Assembly: GCF_003369915.1 (NCBI RefSeq)
Contig: NC_046674.1
Location: forward strand, 25,237,657 to 25,301,656
Direction of reading: 5' to 3'
Origin: Drosophila miranda
Lineage: Eukaryota; Arthropoda; Insecta; Diptera; Drosophilidae
Length of the DNA stretch: 64,000 nt
Shown: one piece after another, positions 35,827-46,575 of the stretch
Numbering within the stretch: the stretch's first letter is position 1
Layout of the letters: each line of letters opens with the position of its first letter
Made by a program: the position numbers and the translations under genes
The notes under the pieces: generated by a model
What the model was told of the DNA's origin: nothing
The model's database searches: none
The model's input: the letters and a program-made list of their open reading frames with translations, nothing else

Positions 35827-36043
35827 TGTTGAAATTTGAAGTGTAACCATAATATGATCTGTCTGGCAACGCTAATTAACATAATGTACATGAACAGCGA
35901 GAGCCTCTGTTATCTCTCGTCTCTCCTATTCGTATGTAAGTACATATGTACACATGTCATCTCTTCAGTTCTGAATAAACCACTTATGAGCACAGACGCG
36001 TCGTTCTCTATTTAATACATGACAAAAGGCGCAATACACAATA
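35827..36043 (+). repeat. Copia-like LTR 1 (left terminal)
   Basis: Starts TGTTGAAATTTG and ends CACAATA; the end is fixed by the target duplication and by the primer site that follows. AATAAA at 35974-35979 is a likely polyadenylation signal. Position 164 of the LTR is G (35990). Confidence 0.9.
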
Positions 36044-36058
36044 GGTTATGGGCCCAGA
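36044..36058 (+). other. Primer-binding site, internal initiator tRNA-Met type
   Basis: GGTTATGGGCCCAGA directly follows the LTR. It is complementary to the anticodon-arm region of initiator tRNA-Met, as in copia, which primes from a tRNA fragment and not from the tRNA 3' end. The same site begins each unit at 41418, 46793, 52168 and 57543. Confidence 0.85.
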
Positions 36059-36190
36059 TCACCGAAAGATCGGGCGTGTATTAAAGACAATTAAAAAACC
36101 GTGGTAGAACTGGAAGTTAATATTTTGTTTGATGCAATTGCAAATAAATCGTGCACCAGTTAGAAAGTGGCGTGTAGCAATTAAAACAAA

Positions 36191-37003
36191 ATGAGTGTGT
36201 CTCTGCAAATTGAAAAATTGGGGGAAGACAATTACGATGTGTGGTCTATGTCCATGCGTAGTGTATTGATCACAACGGATTTGTGGACATATGTAAGTGG
36301 TAAAACCGAAAGGCCACAGGAGGAAGCAGCAGGAACACAGGAACACTTGGCACAGTGGGACAAGGCTGATCAAAAGGCGTTGGCATGTATTATATTAAAT
36401 GTAAAAGCAACGCAGTTGATGCACATAAAGTCGTGCACAACGTCGAAGCAGGCGTGGCAAAAATTACGCGATGTACATGTGTCAGTGGGACCAGTGCGAA
36501 AGGTACAGTTATACCAAAAACTTTTGCGGCAAAATATGCAAAACGGTGATAACGTGGTACAATATGTAAATTCTTTCGTGGAAATTACTGAAAAGTTAGC
36601 CGAGCTAAATATCGACATTCAAGACGAGCTAAAAGTAATAATGTTGTTGTCGAGCTTGCCCAGCGGTTGGGAAAATTTCGTCGTGGCGATAGAAACACGC
36701 GACAGTCTGCCGCCGTTCGAAACGGTAAAAGTAAAAATACTTGAAGAAGGAGCACGTAAAGACGAAAGAGACGATCGTGAGCTTGCTGTACAGGCAGTGT
36801 ACGCACACACACAGACTCAAAGAAACGGTGCGCGTTCGAAGAATTACGGCGCCAGTCGAAAAGACAGCAAACGAGACGGCCAGAAATCCAACGAGCATCG
36901 CGAGTTTCGAGGAAAATGCTACAAATGTAAACAAAGCGTCGTTTCGTGTGTGTTAATTGTAAATTTTTTTGGAAAATCTATTCGAAATGTATTGCGGGGC
37001 TGA
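36191..37003 (+). CDS. Copia-like Gag, unit 1 (truncated at the zinc knuckle)
   Basis: 270 codons. The start MSVSLQIEKLGEDNYDVW and the SLPSGWENF stretch are typical of copia-group Gag (UBN2-like). A charged tail leads to FRGKCYKCKQ, the first half of a CX2CX4HX4C knuckle. After that the expected GH..C half is missing and the frame runs about 25 codons through foreign sequence to TGA at 37001. The change of protein character at about 36937 marks the left edge of the Cyclin B insert. Its last 17 bases overlap the cyclin ATG. Confidence 0.85.
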   Translation: MSVSLQIEKLGEDNYDVWSMSMRSVLITTDLWTYVSGKTERPQEEAAGTQEHLAQWDKADQKALACIILNVKATQLMHIKSCTTSKQAWQKLRDVHVSVGPVRKVQLYQKLLRQNMQNGDNVVQYVNSFVEITEKLAELNIDIQDELKVIMLLSSLPSGWENFVVAIETRDSLPPFETVKVKILEEGARKDERDDRELAVQAVYAHTQTQRNGARSKNYGASRKDSKRDGQKSNEHREFRGKCYKCKQSVVSCVLIVNFFGKSIRNVLRG

Positions 37004-38018
37004 CGATCACGCCTCGAATAATATGGACGAGGTCCAGCTGGATAGACCGACAGTGCCCTCGAATGAGGCAGCCCCGAAACGTGCTTTTCTGGGCGCTCTA
37101 CAGAACTGCGGGGACATCGTGAAGCCATCGACAATCATTCGGCCCGCCATCAAAGACATCGACGCCAAGGACGGGGGGCGCCTCGTGCTCGTCTCGGAGT
37201 ATGCCAACGAAATCTACGACCATCTGTACAAGCTGGAGGCCGAGCAGCCGATCCGCAACAACCACCTGGCCGGCCATAGCGAAATCGACCACAAGATGCG
37301 TGCCATTCTGATCGACTCGATCAACCAGATGCATTGGGGGTTCCAGTTTAAGGCCGAAACCTTCCAGCTGACCGTGGCCATCATCGATCGCTATCTGCAG
37401 GCGGTCCAGAACACGGAGCGCGACAACCTGCAGCTGGTGGGCGTGACGGCCCTCATCATTGCCGCCAAATACGAGGAGACGGTCCAGAAAAACATTAACC
37501 ACTTTGTCTCCATCACCGATGAAACCTACTCGGCCAGTGAGATCCGCGCGATGGAGCTGCAGGTTCTCCGGGCCATCGATTACAATTTGTCGCGTCCGCT
37601 GCCGATTAATTTCCTGCGGCGCTTCACGAAGGCCGCTGGGGCCCAACGTGAGCACCACATCATGTCCAAGTATTTTGTGGAATTGGCTTCACTTGACTAC
37701 GATTTGGCCAGTCGCAAGCCATCAGAGATTGCTGCTGCTGCTCTGTTCCTGTCGCTGCACTTGCTCAATGGCAACCACCTCGCCGGCACTGGCTTCAACG
37801 ACCAGCTCTGGACACCGACTCTGGCTCACTACTCCCGCTACACGGCCGCCCACCTGCGGCCCATCACGCGGCAGATCGCCAAGTTGGCGCGCGAGGCACC
37901 GCAGGCGGAGCTGCAGGCCCTCCACAAAAAACACCAAGGCTTGCAGTTCTTTGAGATCGCAAACAGGCCCGAGCTGAGCGGCCCCCTGATTAACTCCATT
38001 GTGGGCCAAAACAACTAA
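36987..38018 (+). CDS. Captured Cyclin B, unit 1 (complete frame)
   Basis: 343 codons from ATG 36987 to TAA. A second ATG (37023, with A at -3 and G at +4) is also possible. Residues 32-40, RAFLGALQN, fit the RxxLxxxxN destruction box. The N-terminal linker between box and cyclin fold, long in fly Cyclin B (530 aa as I recall), is almost entirely gone. Cyclin N fold is at about 73-200 with MRAIL at 104-108 and KYEE at 161-164. Cyclin C fold is at about 202-325, including LHLLNGNHLAGTGFND. The C-terminus SIVGQNN matches the fly Cyclin B end. S111 stands where MRAIL(I/V)D is normally followed by W. Cyclin B activates Cdk1 at mitosis. There are no introns, and GC content is far above the flanking retrotransposon. 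The 5' (about 36937-36986) and 3' (38019-38175) stretches look like UTR remnants, so an mRNA-derived capture is likely. Confidence 0.9.
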   Translation: MYCGADDHASNNMDEVQLDRPTVPSNEAAPKRAFLGALQNCGDIVKPSTIIRPAIKDIDAKDGGRLVLVSEYANEIYDHLYKLEAEQPIRNNHLAGHSEIDHKMRAILIDSINQMHWGFQFKAETFQLTVAIIDRYLQAVQNTERDNLQLVGVTALIIAAKYEETVQKNINHFVSITDETYSASEIRAMELQVLRAIDYNLSRPLPINFLRRFTKAAGAQREHHIMSKYFVELASLDYDLASRKPSEIAAAALFLSLHLLNGNHLAGTGFNDQLWTPTLAHYSRYTAAHLRPITRQIAKLAREAPQAELQALHKKHQGLQFFEIANRPELSGPLINSIVGQNN

Positions 38019-38193
38019 TTTTGTGACTCCCCAAATGTTTAAATTTTGATTTTTTCTTAGTTTTAATTTCAAATTTTTGACGTTATTGATTGTTACTTGT
38101 TTTATATTTTGTATTCGAGTTTAAGTTTTTTTGGAACTGGTTCATTCGTTCAATGCTTTAAGATCAAATATATTATAACATCAAAATATAGAA

Positions 38194-41163
38194 TTGCGAA
38201 ACGTGTTGTATGTGCCGGATTTAAAAATGCATTTTTTGTCGGTAAGCAAAGCAGCCGAGTTCGGGAATGTCACTACATTCGGAAATTCAGAAGCTTTAGT
38301 GCGAAATAAACATGGACATATAATGTTGCGAGCGGTACAAGAAAACAATTTATACGTGTATGGAGTGGAAAAAACCACTGATGCAGTGCATTTGATATCC
38401 GATATATCTCTTGCAAAAAAATGGCATAGCCGCTACGGGCATTTAAATTTTCAAAATTTAAAGAATCTTTGTGAGAAAGAACGTGTAATCGGGATGAAAA
38501 TTAAAAACGTATCCGTAAACACAAATTGCGACACATGCAATAAGGCTAAAATATGTGCATTGCCGTTCCCACAAAAGGCAGAACGTGTTACGAAAAGTGT
38601 TCTCGAATTGATCCATACCGACGTATGCGGACCTATGAATGTTTAATCTCTGGCTGGAAATCGTTATTTTGTTACATTTATAGACGATTACTCGCGAAAA
38701 ATTCACGTATATTTTATGCGCGCCAAAAATGAAGTTTTTGAGAAATTTAAAATGTATAAAAGTTATGTTGAGTGCCAAACCGAAAAAACAATCAAAGCCT
38801 TGCGAAGCGATAACGGTACTGAGTACATAAACAATGAATTTACAAATTTTTTAAATGCGTGCGGAATAAAAAGAGAACTAACGGTGCCTTACACACCTCA
38901 GCAAAACGGCGTTGCTGAGCGCGCAAATCGTACAATCGTTGAAATGGCTAGGAGTATGTTAATTCATGCAAATTTAAAAGAATTTTTGTGGGCTGAAGCC
39001 GTTCAAACTGCAGTATATTTGAGAAATAGATGTCCGACCAGAGCGTTAAATGGATGCACCCCCTTCGAGGCTTGGAACAAGCGCAAGCCGTCGGTAAACC
39101 ATCTGAAAATATTTGGTTCACGCGCATTTGCACTGGAAAAAACCAAAAAAGGCAAATTCGTTGCAAAAGGAAAGGAGTACATTTTTGTTGGCTACTCTTT
39201 TGCAGCAAAAGCATATCGTTTATATGACCAAGAAAAGCGAATGATAGTGGAACGCCGAGACGTCAAAATTGTGGAGGGTGAGTTCGTCAAGGAAGTAAAT
39301 GATATTTACGAAAATAGAGATCAGACTGAGGATCTTGCAAAAATCATCATACGCTTTGAGTCAAACGAAGAACCTGTGCAGGTACAAACTGTTGTTGAGC
39401 CCGAAGACGAAACGATTAGCAACATTGACAACAGCGATGATGATGAGGAGGAGTACTTCGTAAGTGCAAGCGATCCAGAACAGAGCCGCAGCTCAGATGA
39501 AGAAGACATCCCACAAATACGTGACCCAGGAAGGCCAAAAATCATTCGTACTGGTCAACCTGGCAGACCAAAGAAGCAGTACAATGTCCTCAACAATCTT
39601 AGCTGCTCCGATGACATTGAGACTCCACGGACCGTTGCAGAGGCGTTGCAAAGCCACGATGCAGAAGAATGGAAAAAATCTATGCGAAAGGAATTCGATG
39701 CACTCGTGTCAAATAATACATGGACTCCTGTCAATCTTCCGCCCGGAAAAAAGGCTATAGGTTCAAAATGGGTTTTCAGAATCAAACGCAACCAAAACGG
39801 TGACATTGAAAGGTTTAAGTCGAGACTTGTGGCACAAGGATATGGCCAGCAGTTTGGCGTTAACTACTGGGAGACATATTCTCCAGTGATACGTTATGAG
39901 ACAATCCGAATGTTATTTGCGATTGCTGCAGAAAAGCAGTTACACATGCATCAGGTGGATATCTCTAACGCGTATCTCAACGGTAAACTCCAAGAAGTCG
40001 TCTATATGAAGCAACCCGTAGGCTTTATAGATGAGCAGAACCCCCACAAGGTACTCAAACTTCAAAAGGCTATCTATGGGCTGAAGCAGTCTGGACGTGT
40101 CTGGAATGACACATTGAACGAGGTGCTGGTTAACATGGGCTTTAAAAAAAGTCAACACGAGCCATGTCTATACGTCAAACAGCATCAACAAGGCTTCAGT
40201 TATATAGCAGTTTACGTCGACGACCTGATAATCATCTGTCCAAAAGAGATGGACGTCAGCGCGATCAAGCAAAATATCGCATCCGTATTTGAGATGAAAG
40301 ATGGAGGTCAGCTCAACTTTTTCCTAGGCATGAAAATTCATCGAGAAGGCAAACAAGGCGCCCTCAAGTTAAGCCAGAAGAGGTATATTGAAAGCGTTTT
40401 GAATACTTTCGGTATGCAGGATTGCCGTCCAGTCGCAACACCACTTGACCCCGGTTTTCACGTTGGTTGTAAAGATGAAGAATGTGTAAAGGTAAATAAG
40501 ACATATTATCAATCACTTATTGGTTCGCTCATGTACTTAGCAGTTTTGAGCCGGCCCGACATTCTTCATGCTGTGAGCAAACTATCACAGCGAAACCAAG
40601 ACCCTCATGTGGAGCACGAAACTGCAGCTAAGCATGTGTTGCGCTATTTACGAGGCACAATGAATATGAGCATCATCTACCAAAAGTCTGGAGAGCCAGT
40701 AAAAGGGTTCGCCGATGCTGATTGGGCAAATGACAAGCTGGACCGAAAATCATATTCCGGATACGTGTTCTTCCTAGCTGGTAGTGCGTTTTCGTGGACA
40801 TCAGCCAAGCAGAGCGTCGTCGCCATGAGCAGCACCGAAGCAGAGTATGTGGCGCTATCAACAGCCGCTAGAGAAGCAGTATATCTACAAGGTCTGTTGA
40901 AAGAGATTGGATACTCAAATCAAGGGCCAATGACTATCTATGGTGACAACCTCAGTGCGCATCATATTGCGAAAAATCCTATTCACCATAAACGCACAAA
41001 GCATATAGATTTAAAATATCATTTTGTTAGAGACAAAGTAGAAAGTAAAGAGATAAAACTTGAATATGTATCCACACAGAAAAACGTTGCCGATGTATTA
41101 ACCAAAAGTTTATGTAAGCAAAAGCATTATAGATTTGTAAAATCGCTTGGATTAATTGATTAA
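38194..41163 (+). pseudogene. Copia-like pol, unit 1: integrase-RT-RNase H with an in-frame stop
   Basis: One frame, broken once by TAA at 38644-38646; from ATG 38716 it continues 815 codons. Before the stop: the GAG-pre-integrase HHCC zinc region (HSRYGHLNF, CDTCNKAK) and the first catalytic Asp (LIHTDVCGP). After it: RSDNGTEY and NGVAERANRT of the DDE core, two AT-hook-like GRPK motifs, RT with the YVDD box, and RNase H (GFADADWAND, SSTEAEYVAL, KHIDLKYHF). No protease is found: the Cyclin B insert lies where it should be. Unit-specific changes are D in place of G in QIRDPGRP and K for Q in LLKEIGY. Confidence 0.9.
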
Positions 41164-41200
41164 TACATTGTAATCACAAAATATTATGCTTAAGCAAAAG

Positions 41201-41417
41201 TGTTGAAATTTGAAGTGTAACCATAATATGATCTGTCTGGCAACGCTAATTAACATAATGTACATGAACAGCGAGAGCCTCTGTTATCTCTCGTCTCTCC
41301 TATTCGTATGTAAGTACATATGTACACATGTCATCTCTTCAGTTCTGAATAAACCACTTATGAGCACAGACGCGTCGTTCTCTATTTAATACATGACAAA
41401 AGGCGCAATACACAATA
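41201..41417 (+). repeat. Copia-like LTR 2 (shared by units 1 and 2)
   Basis: Identical in layout to LTR 1, with G at position 164 (41364). No target duplication flanks it. Confidence 0.9.
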
Positions 41418-41564
41418 GGTTATGGGCCCAGATCACCGAAAGATCGGGCGTGTATTAAAGACAATTAAAAAACCGTGGTAGAACTGGAAGTTAATATTTT
41501 GTTTGATGCAATTGCAAATAAATCGTGCACCAGTTAGAAAGTGGCGTGTAGCAATTAAAACAAA

Positions 41565-42377
41565 ATGAGTGTGTCTCTGCAAATTGAAAAATTGGGGGAA
41601 GACAATTACGATGTGTGGTCTATGTCCATGCGTAGTGTATTGATCACAACGGATTTGTGGACATATGTAAGTGGTAAAACCGAAAGGCCACAGGAGGAAG
41701 CAGCAGGAACACAGGAACACTTGGCACAGTGGGACAAGGCTGATCAAAAGGCGTTGGCATGTATTATATTAAATGTAAAAGCAACGCAGTTGATGCACAT
41801 AAAGTCGTGCACAACGTCGAAGCAGGCGTGGCAAAAATTACGCGATGTACATGTGTCAGTGGGACCAGTGCGAAAGGTACAGTTATACCAAAAACTTTTG
41901 CGGCAAAATATGCAAAACGGTGATAACGTGGTACAATATGTAAATTCTTTCGTGGAAATTACTGAAAAGTTAGCCGAGCTAAATATCGACATTCAAGACG
42001 AGCTAAAAGTAATAATGTTGTTGTCGAGCTTGCCCAGCGGTTGGGAAAATTTCGTCGTGGCGATAGAAACACGCGACAGTCTGCCGCCGTTCGAAACGGT
42101 AAAAGTAAAAATACTTGAAGAAGGAGCACGTAAAGACGAAAGAGACGATCGTGAGCTTGCTGTACAGGCAGTGTACGCACACACACAGACTCAAAGAAAC
42201 GGTGCGCGTTCGAAGAATTACGGCGCCAGTCGAAAAGACAGCAAACGAGACGGCCAGAAATCCAACGAGCATCGCGAGTTTCGAGGAAAATGCTACAAAT
42301 GTAAACAAAGCGTCGTTTCGTGTGTGTTAATTGTAAATTTTTTTGGAAAATCTATTCGAAATGTATTGCGGGGCTGA
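41565..42377 (+). CDS. Copia-like Gag, unit 2
   Basis: 270 codons, same protein as in unit 1, ending in the half zinc knuckle and the read-in to the cyclin insert. Confidence 0.85.
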   Translation: MSVSLQIEKLGEDNYDVWSMSMRSVLITTDLWTYVSGKTERPQEEAAGTQEHLAQWDKADQKALACIILNVKATQLMHIKSCTTSKQAWQKLRDVHVSVGPVRKVQLYQKLLRQNMQNGDNVVQYVNSFVEITEKLAELNIDIQDELKVIMLLSSLPSGWENFVVAIETRDSLPPFETVKVKILEEGARKDERDDRELAVQAVYAHTQTQRNGARSKNYGASRKDSKRDGQKSNEHREFRGKCYKCKQSVVSCVLIVNFFGKSIRNVLRG

Positions 42378-43368
42378 CGATCACGCCTCGAATAATATGG
42401 ACGAGGTCCAGCTGGATAGACCGACAGTGCCCTCGAATGAGGCAGCCCCGAAACGTGCTTTTCTGGGCGCTCTACAGAACTGCGGGGACATCGTGAAGCC
42501 ATCGACAATCATTCGGCCCGCCATCAAAGACATCGACGCCAAGGACGGGGGGCGCCTCGTGCTCGTCTCGGAGTATGCCAACGAAATCTACGACCATCTG
42601 TACAAGCTGGAGGCCGAGCAGCCGATCCGCAACAACCACCTGGCCGGCCATAGCGAAATCGACCACAAGATGCGTGCCATTCTGATCGACTCGATCAACC
42701 AGATGCATTGGGGGTTCCAGTTTAAGGCCGAAACCTTCCAGCTGACCGTGGCCATCATCGATCGCTATCTGCAGGCGGTCCAGAACACGGAGCGCGACAA
42801 CCTGCAGCTGGTGGGCGTGACGGCCCTCATCATTGCCGCCAAATACGAGGAGACGGTCCAGAAAAACATTAACCACTTTGTCTCCATCATCGATGAAACC
42901 TACTCGGCCAGTGAGATCCGCGCGATGGAGCTGCAGATCCTCCGGGCCATCGATTACAATTTGTCGCGTCCGCTGCCGATTAATTTCCTGCGGCGCTTCA
43001 CGAAGGCCGCTGGGGCCCAACGTGAGCACCACATCATGTCCAAGTATTTTGTGGAATTGGCTTCACTTGACTACGATTTGGCCAGTCGCAAGCCATCAGA
43101 GATTGCTGCTGCTGCTCTGTTCCTGTCGCTGCACTTGCTCAATGGCAACCACCTCGCCGGCACTGGCTTCAACGACCAGCTCTGGACACCGACTCTGGCT
43201 CACTACTCCCGCTACACGGCCGCCCACCTGCGGCCCATCACGCGGCAGATCGCCAAGTTGGCGCGCGAGGCACCGCAGGCGGAGCTGCAGGCCCTCCACA
43301 AAAAACACCAAGGCTTGCAGTTCTTTGAGATCGCAAAACAGGCCCGAGCTGAGCGGCCCCCTGATTAA
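42361..43368 (+). CDS. Captured Cyclin B, unit 2 (altered C-terminus)
   Basis: 335 codons from ATG 42361. A fourth A at 43335-43338 (three in unit 1) shifts the frame after residue 325, so the last 18 residues are replaced by KQARAERPPD. Residue 177 is Ile and residue 193 is Ile (Thr and Val in unit 1). Both cyclin folds and the destruction box are intact. Confidence 0.85.
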   Translation: MYCGADDHASNNMDEVQLDRPTVPSNEAAPKRAFLGALQNCGDIVKPSTIIRPAIKDIDAKDGGRLVLVSEYANEIYDHLYKLEAEQPIRNNHLAGHSEIDHKMRAILIDSINQMHWGFQFKAETFQLTVAIIDRYLQAVQNTERDNLQLVGVTALIIAAKYEETVQKNINHFVSIIDETYSASEIRAMELQILRAIDYNLSRPLPINFLRRFTKAAGAQREHHIMSKYFVELASLDYDLASRKPSEIAAAALFLSLHLLNGNHLAGTGFNDQLWTPTLAHYSRYTAAHLRPITRQIAKLAREAPQAELQALHKKHQGLQFFEIAKQARAERPPD

Positions 43369-43568
43369 CTCCATTGTGGGCCAAAACAACTAATTTTGTG
43401 ACTCCCCAAATGTTTAAATTTTGATTTTTTCTTAGTTTTAATTTCAAATTTTTGACGTTATTGATTGTTACTTGTTTTATATTTTGTATTCGAGTTTAAG
43501 CTTTTTTGGAACTGGTTCATTCGTTCAATGCTTTAAGATCAAATATATTATAACATCAAAATATAGAA

Positions 43569-46538
43569 TTGCGAAACGTGTTGTATGTGCCGGATTTAAA
43601 AATGCATTTTTTGTCGGTAAGCAAAGCAGCCGAGTTCGGGAATGTCACTACATTCGGAAATTCAGAAGCTTTAGTGCGAAATAAACATGGACATATAATG
43701 TTGCGAGCGGTACAAGAAAACAATTTATACGTGTATGGAGTGGAAAAAACCACTGATGCAGTGCATTTGATATCCGATATATCTCTTGCAAAAAAATGGC
43801 ATAGCCGCTACGGGCATTTAAATTTTCAAAATTTAAAGAATCTTTGTGAGAAAGAACGTGTAATCGGGATGAAAATTAAAAACGTATCCGTAAACACAAA
43901 TTGCGACACATGCAATAAGGCTAAAATATGTGCATTGCCGTTCCCACAAAAGGCAGAACGTGTTACGAAAAGTGTTCTCGAATTGATCCATACCGACGTA
44001 TGCGGACCTATGAATGTTTAATCTCTGGCTGGAAATCGTTATTTTGTTACATTTATAGACGATTACTCGCGAAAAATTCACGTATATTTTATGCGCGCCA
44101 AAAATGAAGTTTTTGAGAAATTTAAAATGTATAAAAGTTATGTTGAGTGCCAAACCGAAAAAACAATCAAAGCCTTGCGAAGCGATAACGGTACTGAGTA
44201 CATAAAAAATGAATTTACAAATTTTTTAAATGCGTGCGGAATAAAAAGAGAACTAACGGTGCCTTACACACCTCAGCAAAACGGCGTTGCTGAGCGCGCA
44301 AATCGTACAATCGTTGAAATGGCTAGGAGTATGTTAATTCATGCAAATTTAAAAGAATTTTTGTGGGCTGAAGCCGTTCAAACTGCAGTATATTTGAGAA
44401 ATAGATGTCCGACCAGAGCGTTAAATGGATGCACCCCCTTCGAGGCTTGGAACAAGCGCAAGCCGTCGGTAAACCATCTGAAAATATTTGGTTCACGCGC
44501 ATTTGCACTGGAAAAAACCAAAAAAGGCAAATTCGTTGCAAAAGGAAAGGAGTACATTTTTGTTGGCTACTCTTTTGCAGCAAAAGCATATCGTTTATAT
44601 GACCAAGAAAAGCGAATGATAGTGGAACGCCGAGACGTCAAAATTGTGGAGGGTGAGTTCGTCAAGGAAGTAAATGATATTTACGAAAATAGAGATCAGA
44701 CTAAGGATCTTGCAAAAATCATCATACGCTTTGAGTCAAACGAAGAACCTGTGCAGGTACAAACTGTTGTTGAGCCCGAAGACGAAACGATTAGCAACAT
44801 TGACAACAGCGATGATGATGAGGAGGAGTACTTCGTAAGTGCAAGCGATCCAGAACAGAGCCGCAGCTCAGATGAAGAAGACATCCCACAAATACGTGGC
44901 CCAGGAAGGCCAAAAATCATTCGTACTGGTCAACCTGGCAGACCAAAGAAGCAGTACAATGTCCTCAACAATCTTAGCTGCTCCGATGACATTGAGACTC
45001 CACGGACCGTTGCAGAGGCGTTGCAAAGCCACGATGCAGAAGAATGGAAAAAATCTATGCGAAAGGAATTCGATGCACTCGTGTCAAATAATACATGGAC
45101 TCCTGTCAATCTTCCGCCCGGAAAAAAGGCTATAGGTTCAAAATGGGTTTTCAGAATCAAACGCAACCAAAACGGTGACATTGAAAGGTTTAAGTCGAGA
45201 CTTGTGGCACAAGGATATGGCCAGCAGTTTGGCGTTAACTACTGGGAGACATATTCTCCAGTGATACGTTATGAGACAATCCGAATGTTATTTGCGATTG
45301 CTGCAGAAAAGCAGTTACACATGCATCAGGTGGATATCTCTAACGCGTATCTCAACGGTAAACTCCAAGAAGTCGTCTATATGAAGCAACCCGTAGGCTT
45401 TATAGATGAGCAGAACCCCCACAAGGTACTCAAACTTCAAAAGGCTATCTATGGGCTGAAGCAGTCTGGACGTGTCTGGAATGACACATTGAACGAGGTG
45501 CTGGTTAACATGGGCTTTAAAAAAAGTCAACACGAGCCATGTCTATACGTCAAACAGCATCAACAAGGCTTCAGTTATATAGCAGTTTACGTCGACGACC
45601 TGATAATCATCTGTCCAAAAGAGATGGACGTCAGCGCGATCAAGCAAAATATCGCATCCGTATTTGAGATGAAAGATGGAGGTCAGCTCAACTTTTTCCT
45701 AGGCATGAAAATTCATCGAGAAGGCAAACAAGGCGCCCTCAAGTTAAGCCAGAAGAGGTATATTGAAAGCGTTTTGAATACTTTCGGTATGCAGGATTGC
45801 CGTCCAGTCGCAACACCACTTGACCCCGGTTTTCACGTTGGTTGTAAAGATGAAGAATGTGTAAAAGTAAATAAGACATATTATCAATCACTTATTGGTT
45901 CGCTCATGTACTTAGCAGTTTTGAGCCGGCCCGACATTCTTCATGCTGTGAGCAAACTATCACAGCGAAACCAAGACCCTCATGTGGAGCACGAAACTGC
46001 AGCTAAGCATGTGTTGCGCTATTTACGAGGCACAATGAATATGAGCATCATCTACCAAAAGTCTGGAGAGCCAGTAAAAGGGTTCGCCGATGCTGATTGG
46101 GCAAATGACAAGCTGGACCGAAAATCATATTCCGGATACGTTTTCTTCCTAGCTGGTAGTGCGTTTTCGTGGACATCAGCCAAGCAGAGCGTCGTCGCCA
46201 TGAGCAGCACCGAAGCAGAGTATGTGGCGCTATCAACAGCCGCTAGAGAAGCAGTATATCTACAAGGTCTGTTGCAAGAGATTGGATACTCAAATCAAGG
46301 GCCAATGACTATCTATGGTGACAACCTCAGTGCGCATCATATTGCGAAAAATCCTATTCACCATAAACGCACAAAGCATATAGATTTAAAATATCATTTT
46401 GTTAGAGACAAAGTAGAAAGTAAAGAGATAAAACTTGAATATGTATCCACACAGAAAAACGTTGCCGATGTATTAACCAAAAGTTTATGTAAGCAAAAGC
46501 ATTATAGATTTGTAAAATCGCTTGGATTAATTGATTAA
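43569..46538 (+). pseudogene. Copia-like pol, unit 2
   Basis: Same in-frame TAA as unit 1, here at 44019-44021. Private changes are N to K in EYIKNEF near the second integrase Asp and E to K in QTKDLAK. RT and RNase H motifs are intact. Confidence 0.9.
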
Positions 46539-46575
46539 TACATTGTAATCACAAAATATTATGCTTAAGCAAAAG

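Noticed and set aside
36964..36970. -1 frameshift at the T7 run as the route from Gag to Cyclin B
   Set aside because: The cyclin frame is +1 relative to gag; a -1 slip leads to the third frame.
37098..37658. 186-codon minus-strand frame opposite Cyclin B, repeated in all units
   Set aside because: It is a shadow of the GC-rich cyclin coding strand; the composition follows the codon pattern of the plus strand and no domain is recognisable.
37459..37977. Plus-strand second frame of 172-186 codons rich in Arg/Ser/Pro inside Cyclin B
   Set aside because: Out-of-frame shadow of the cyclin gene.
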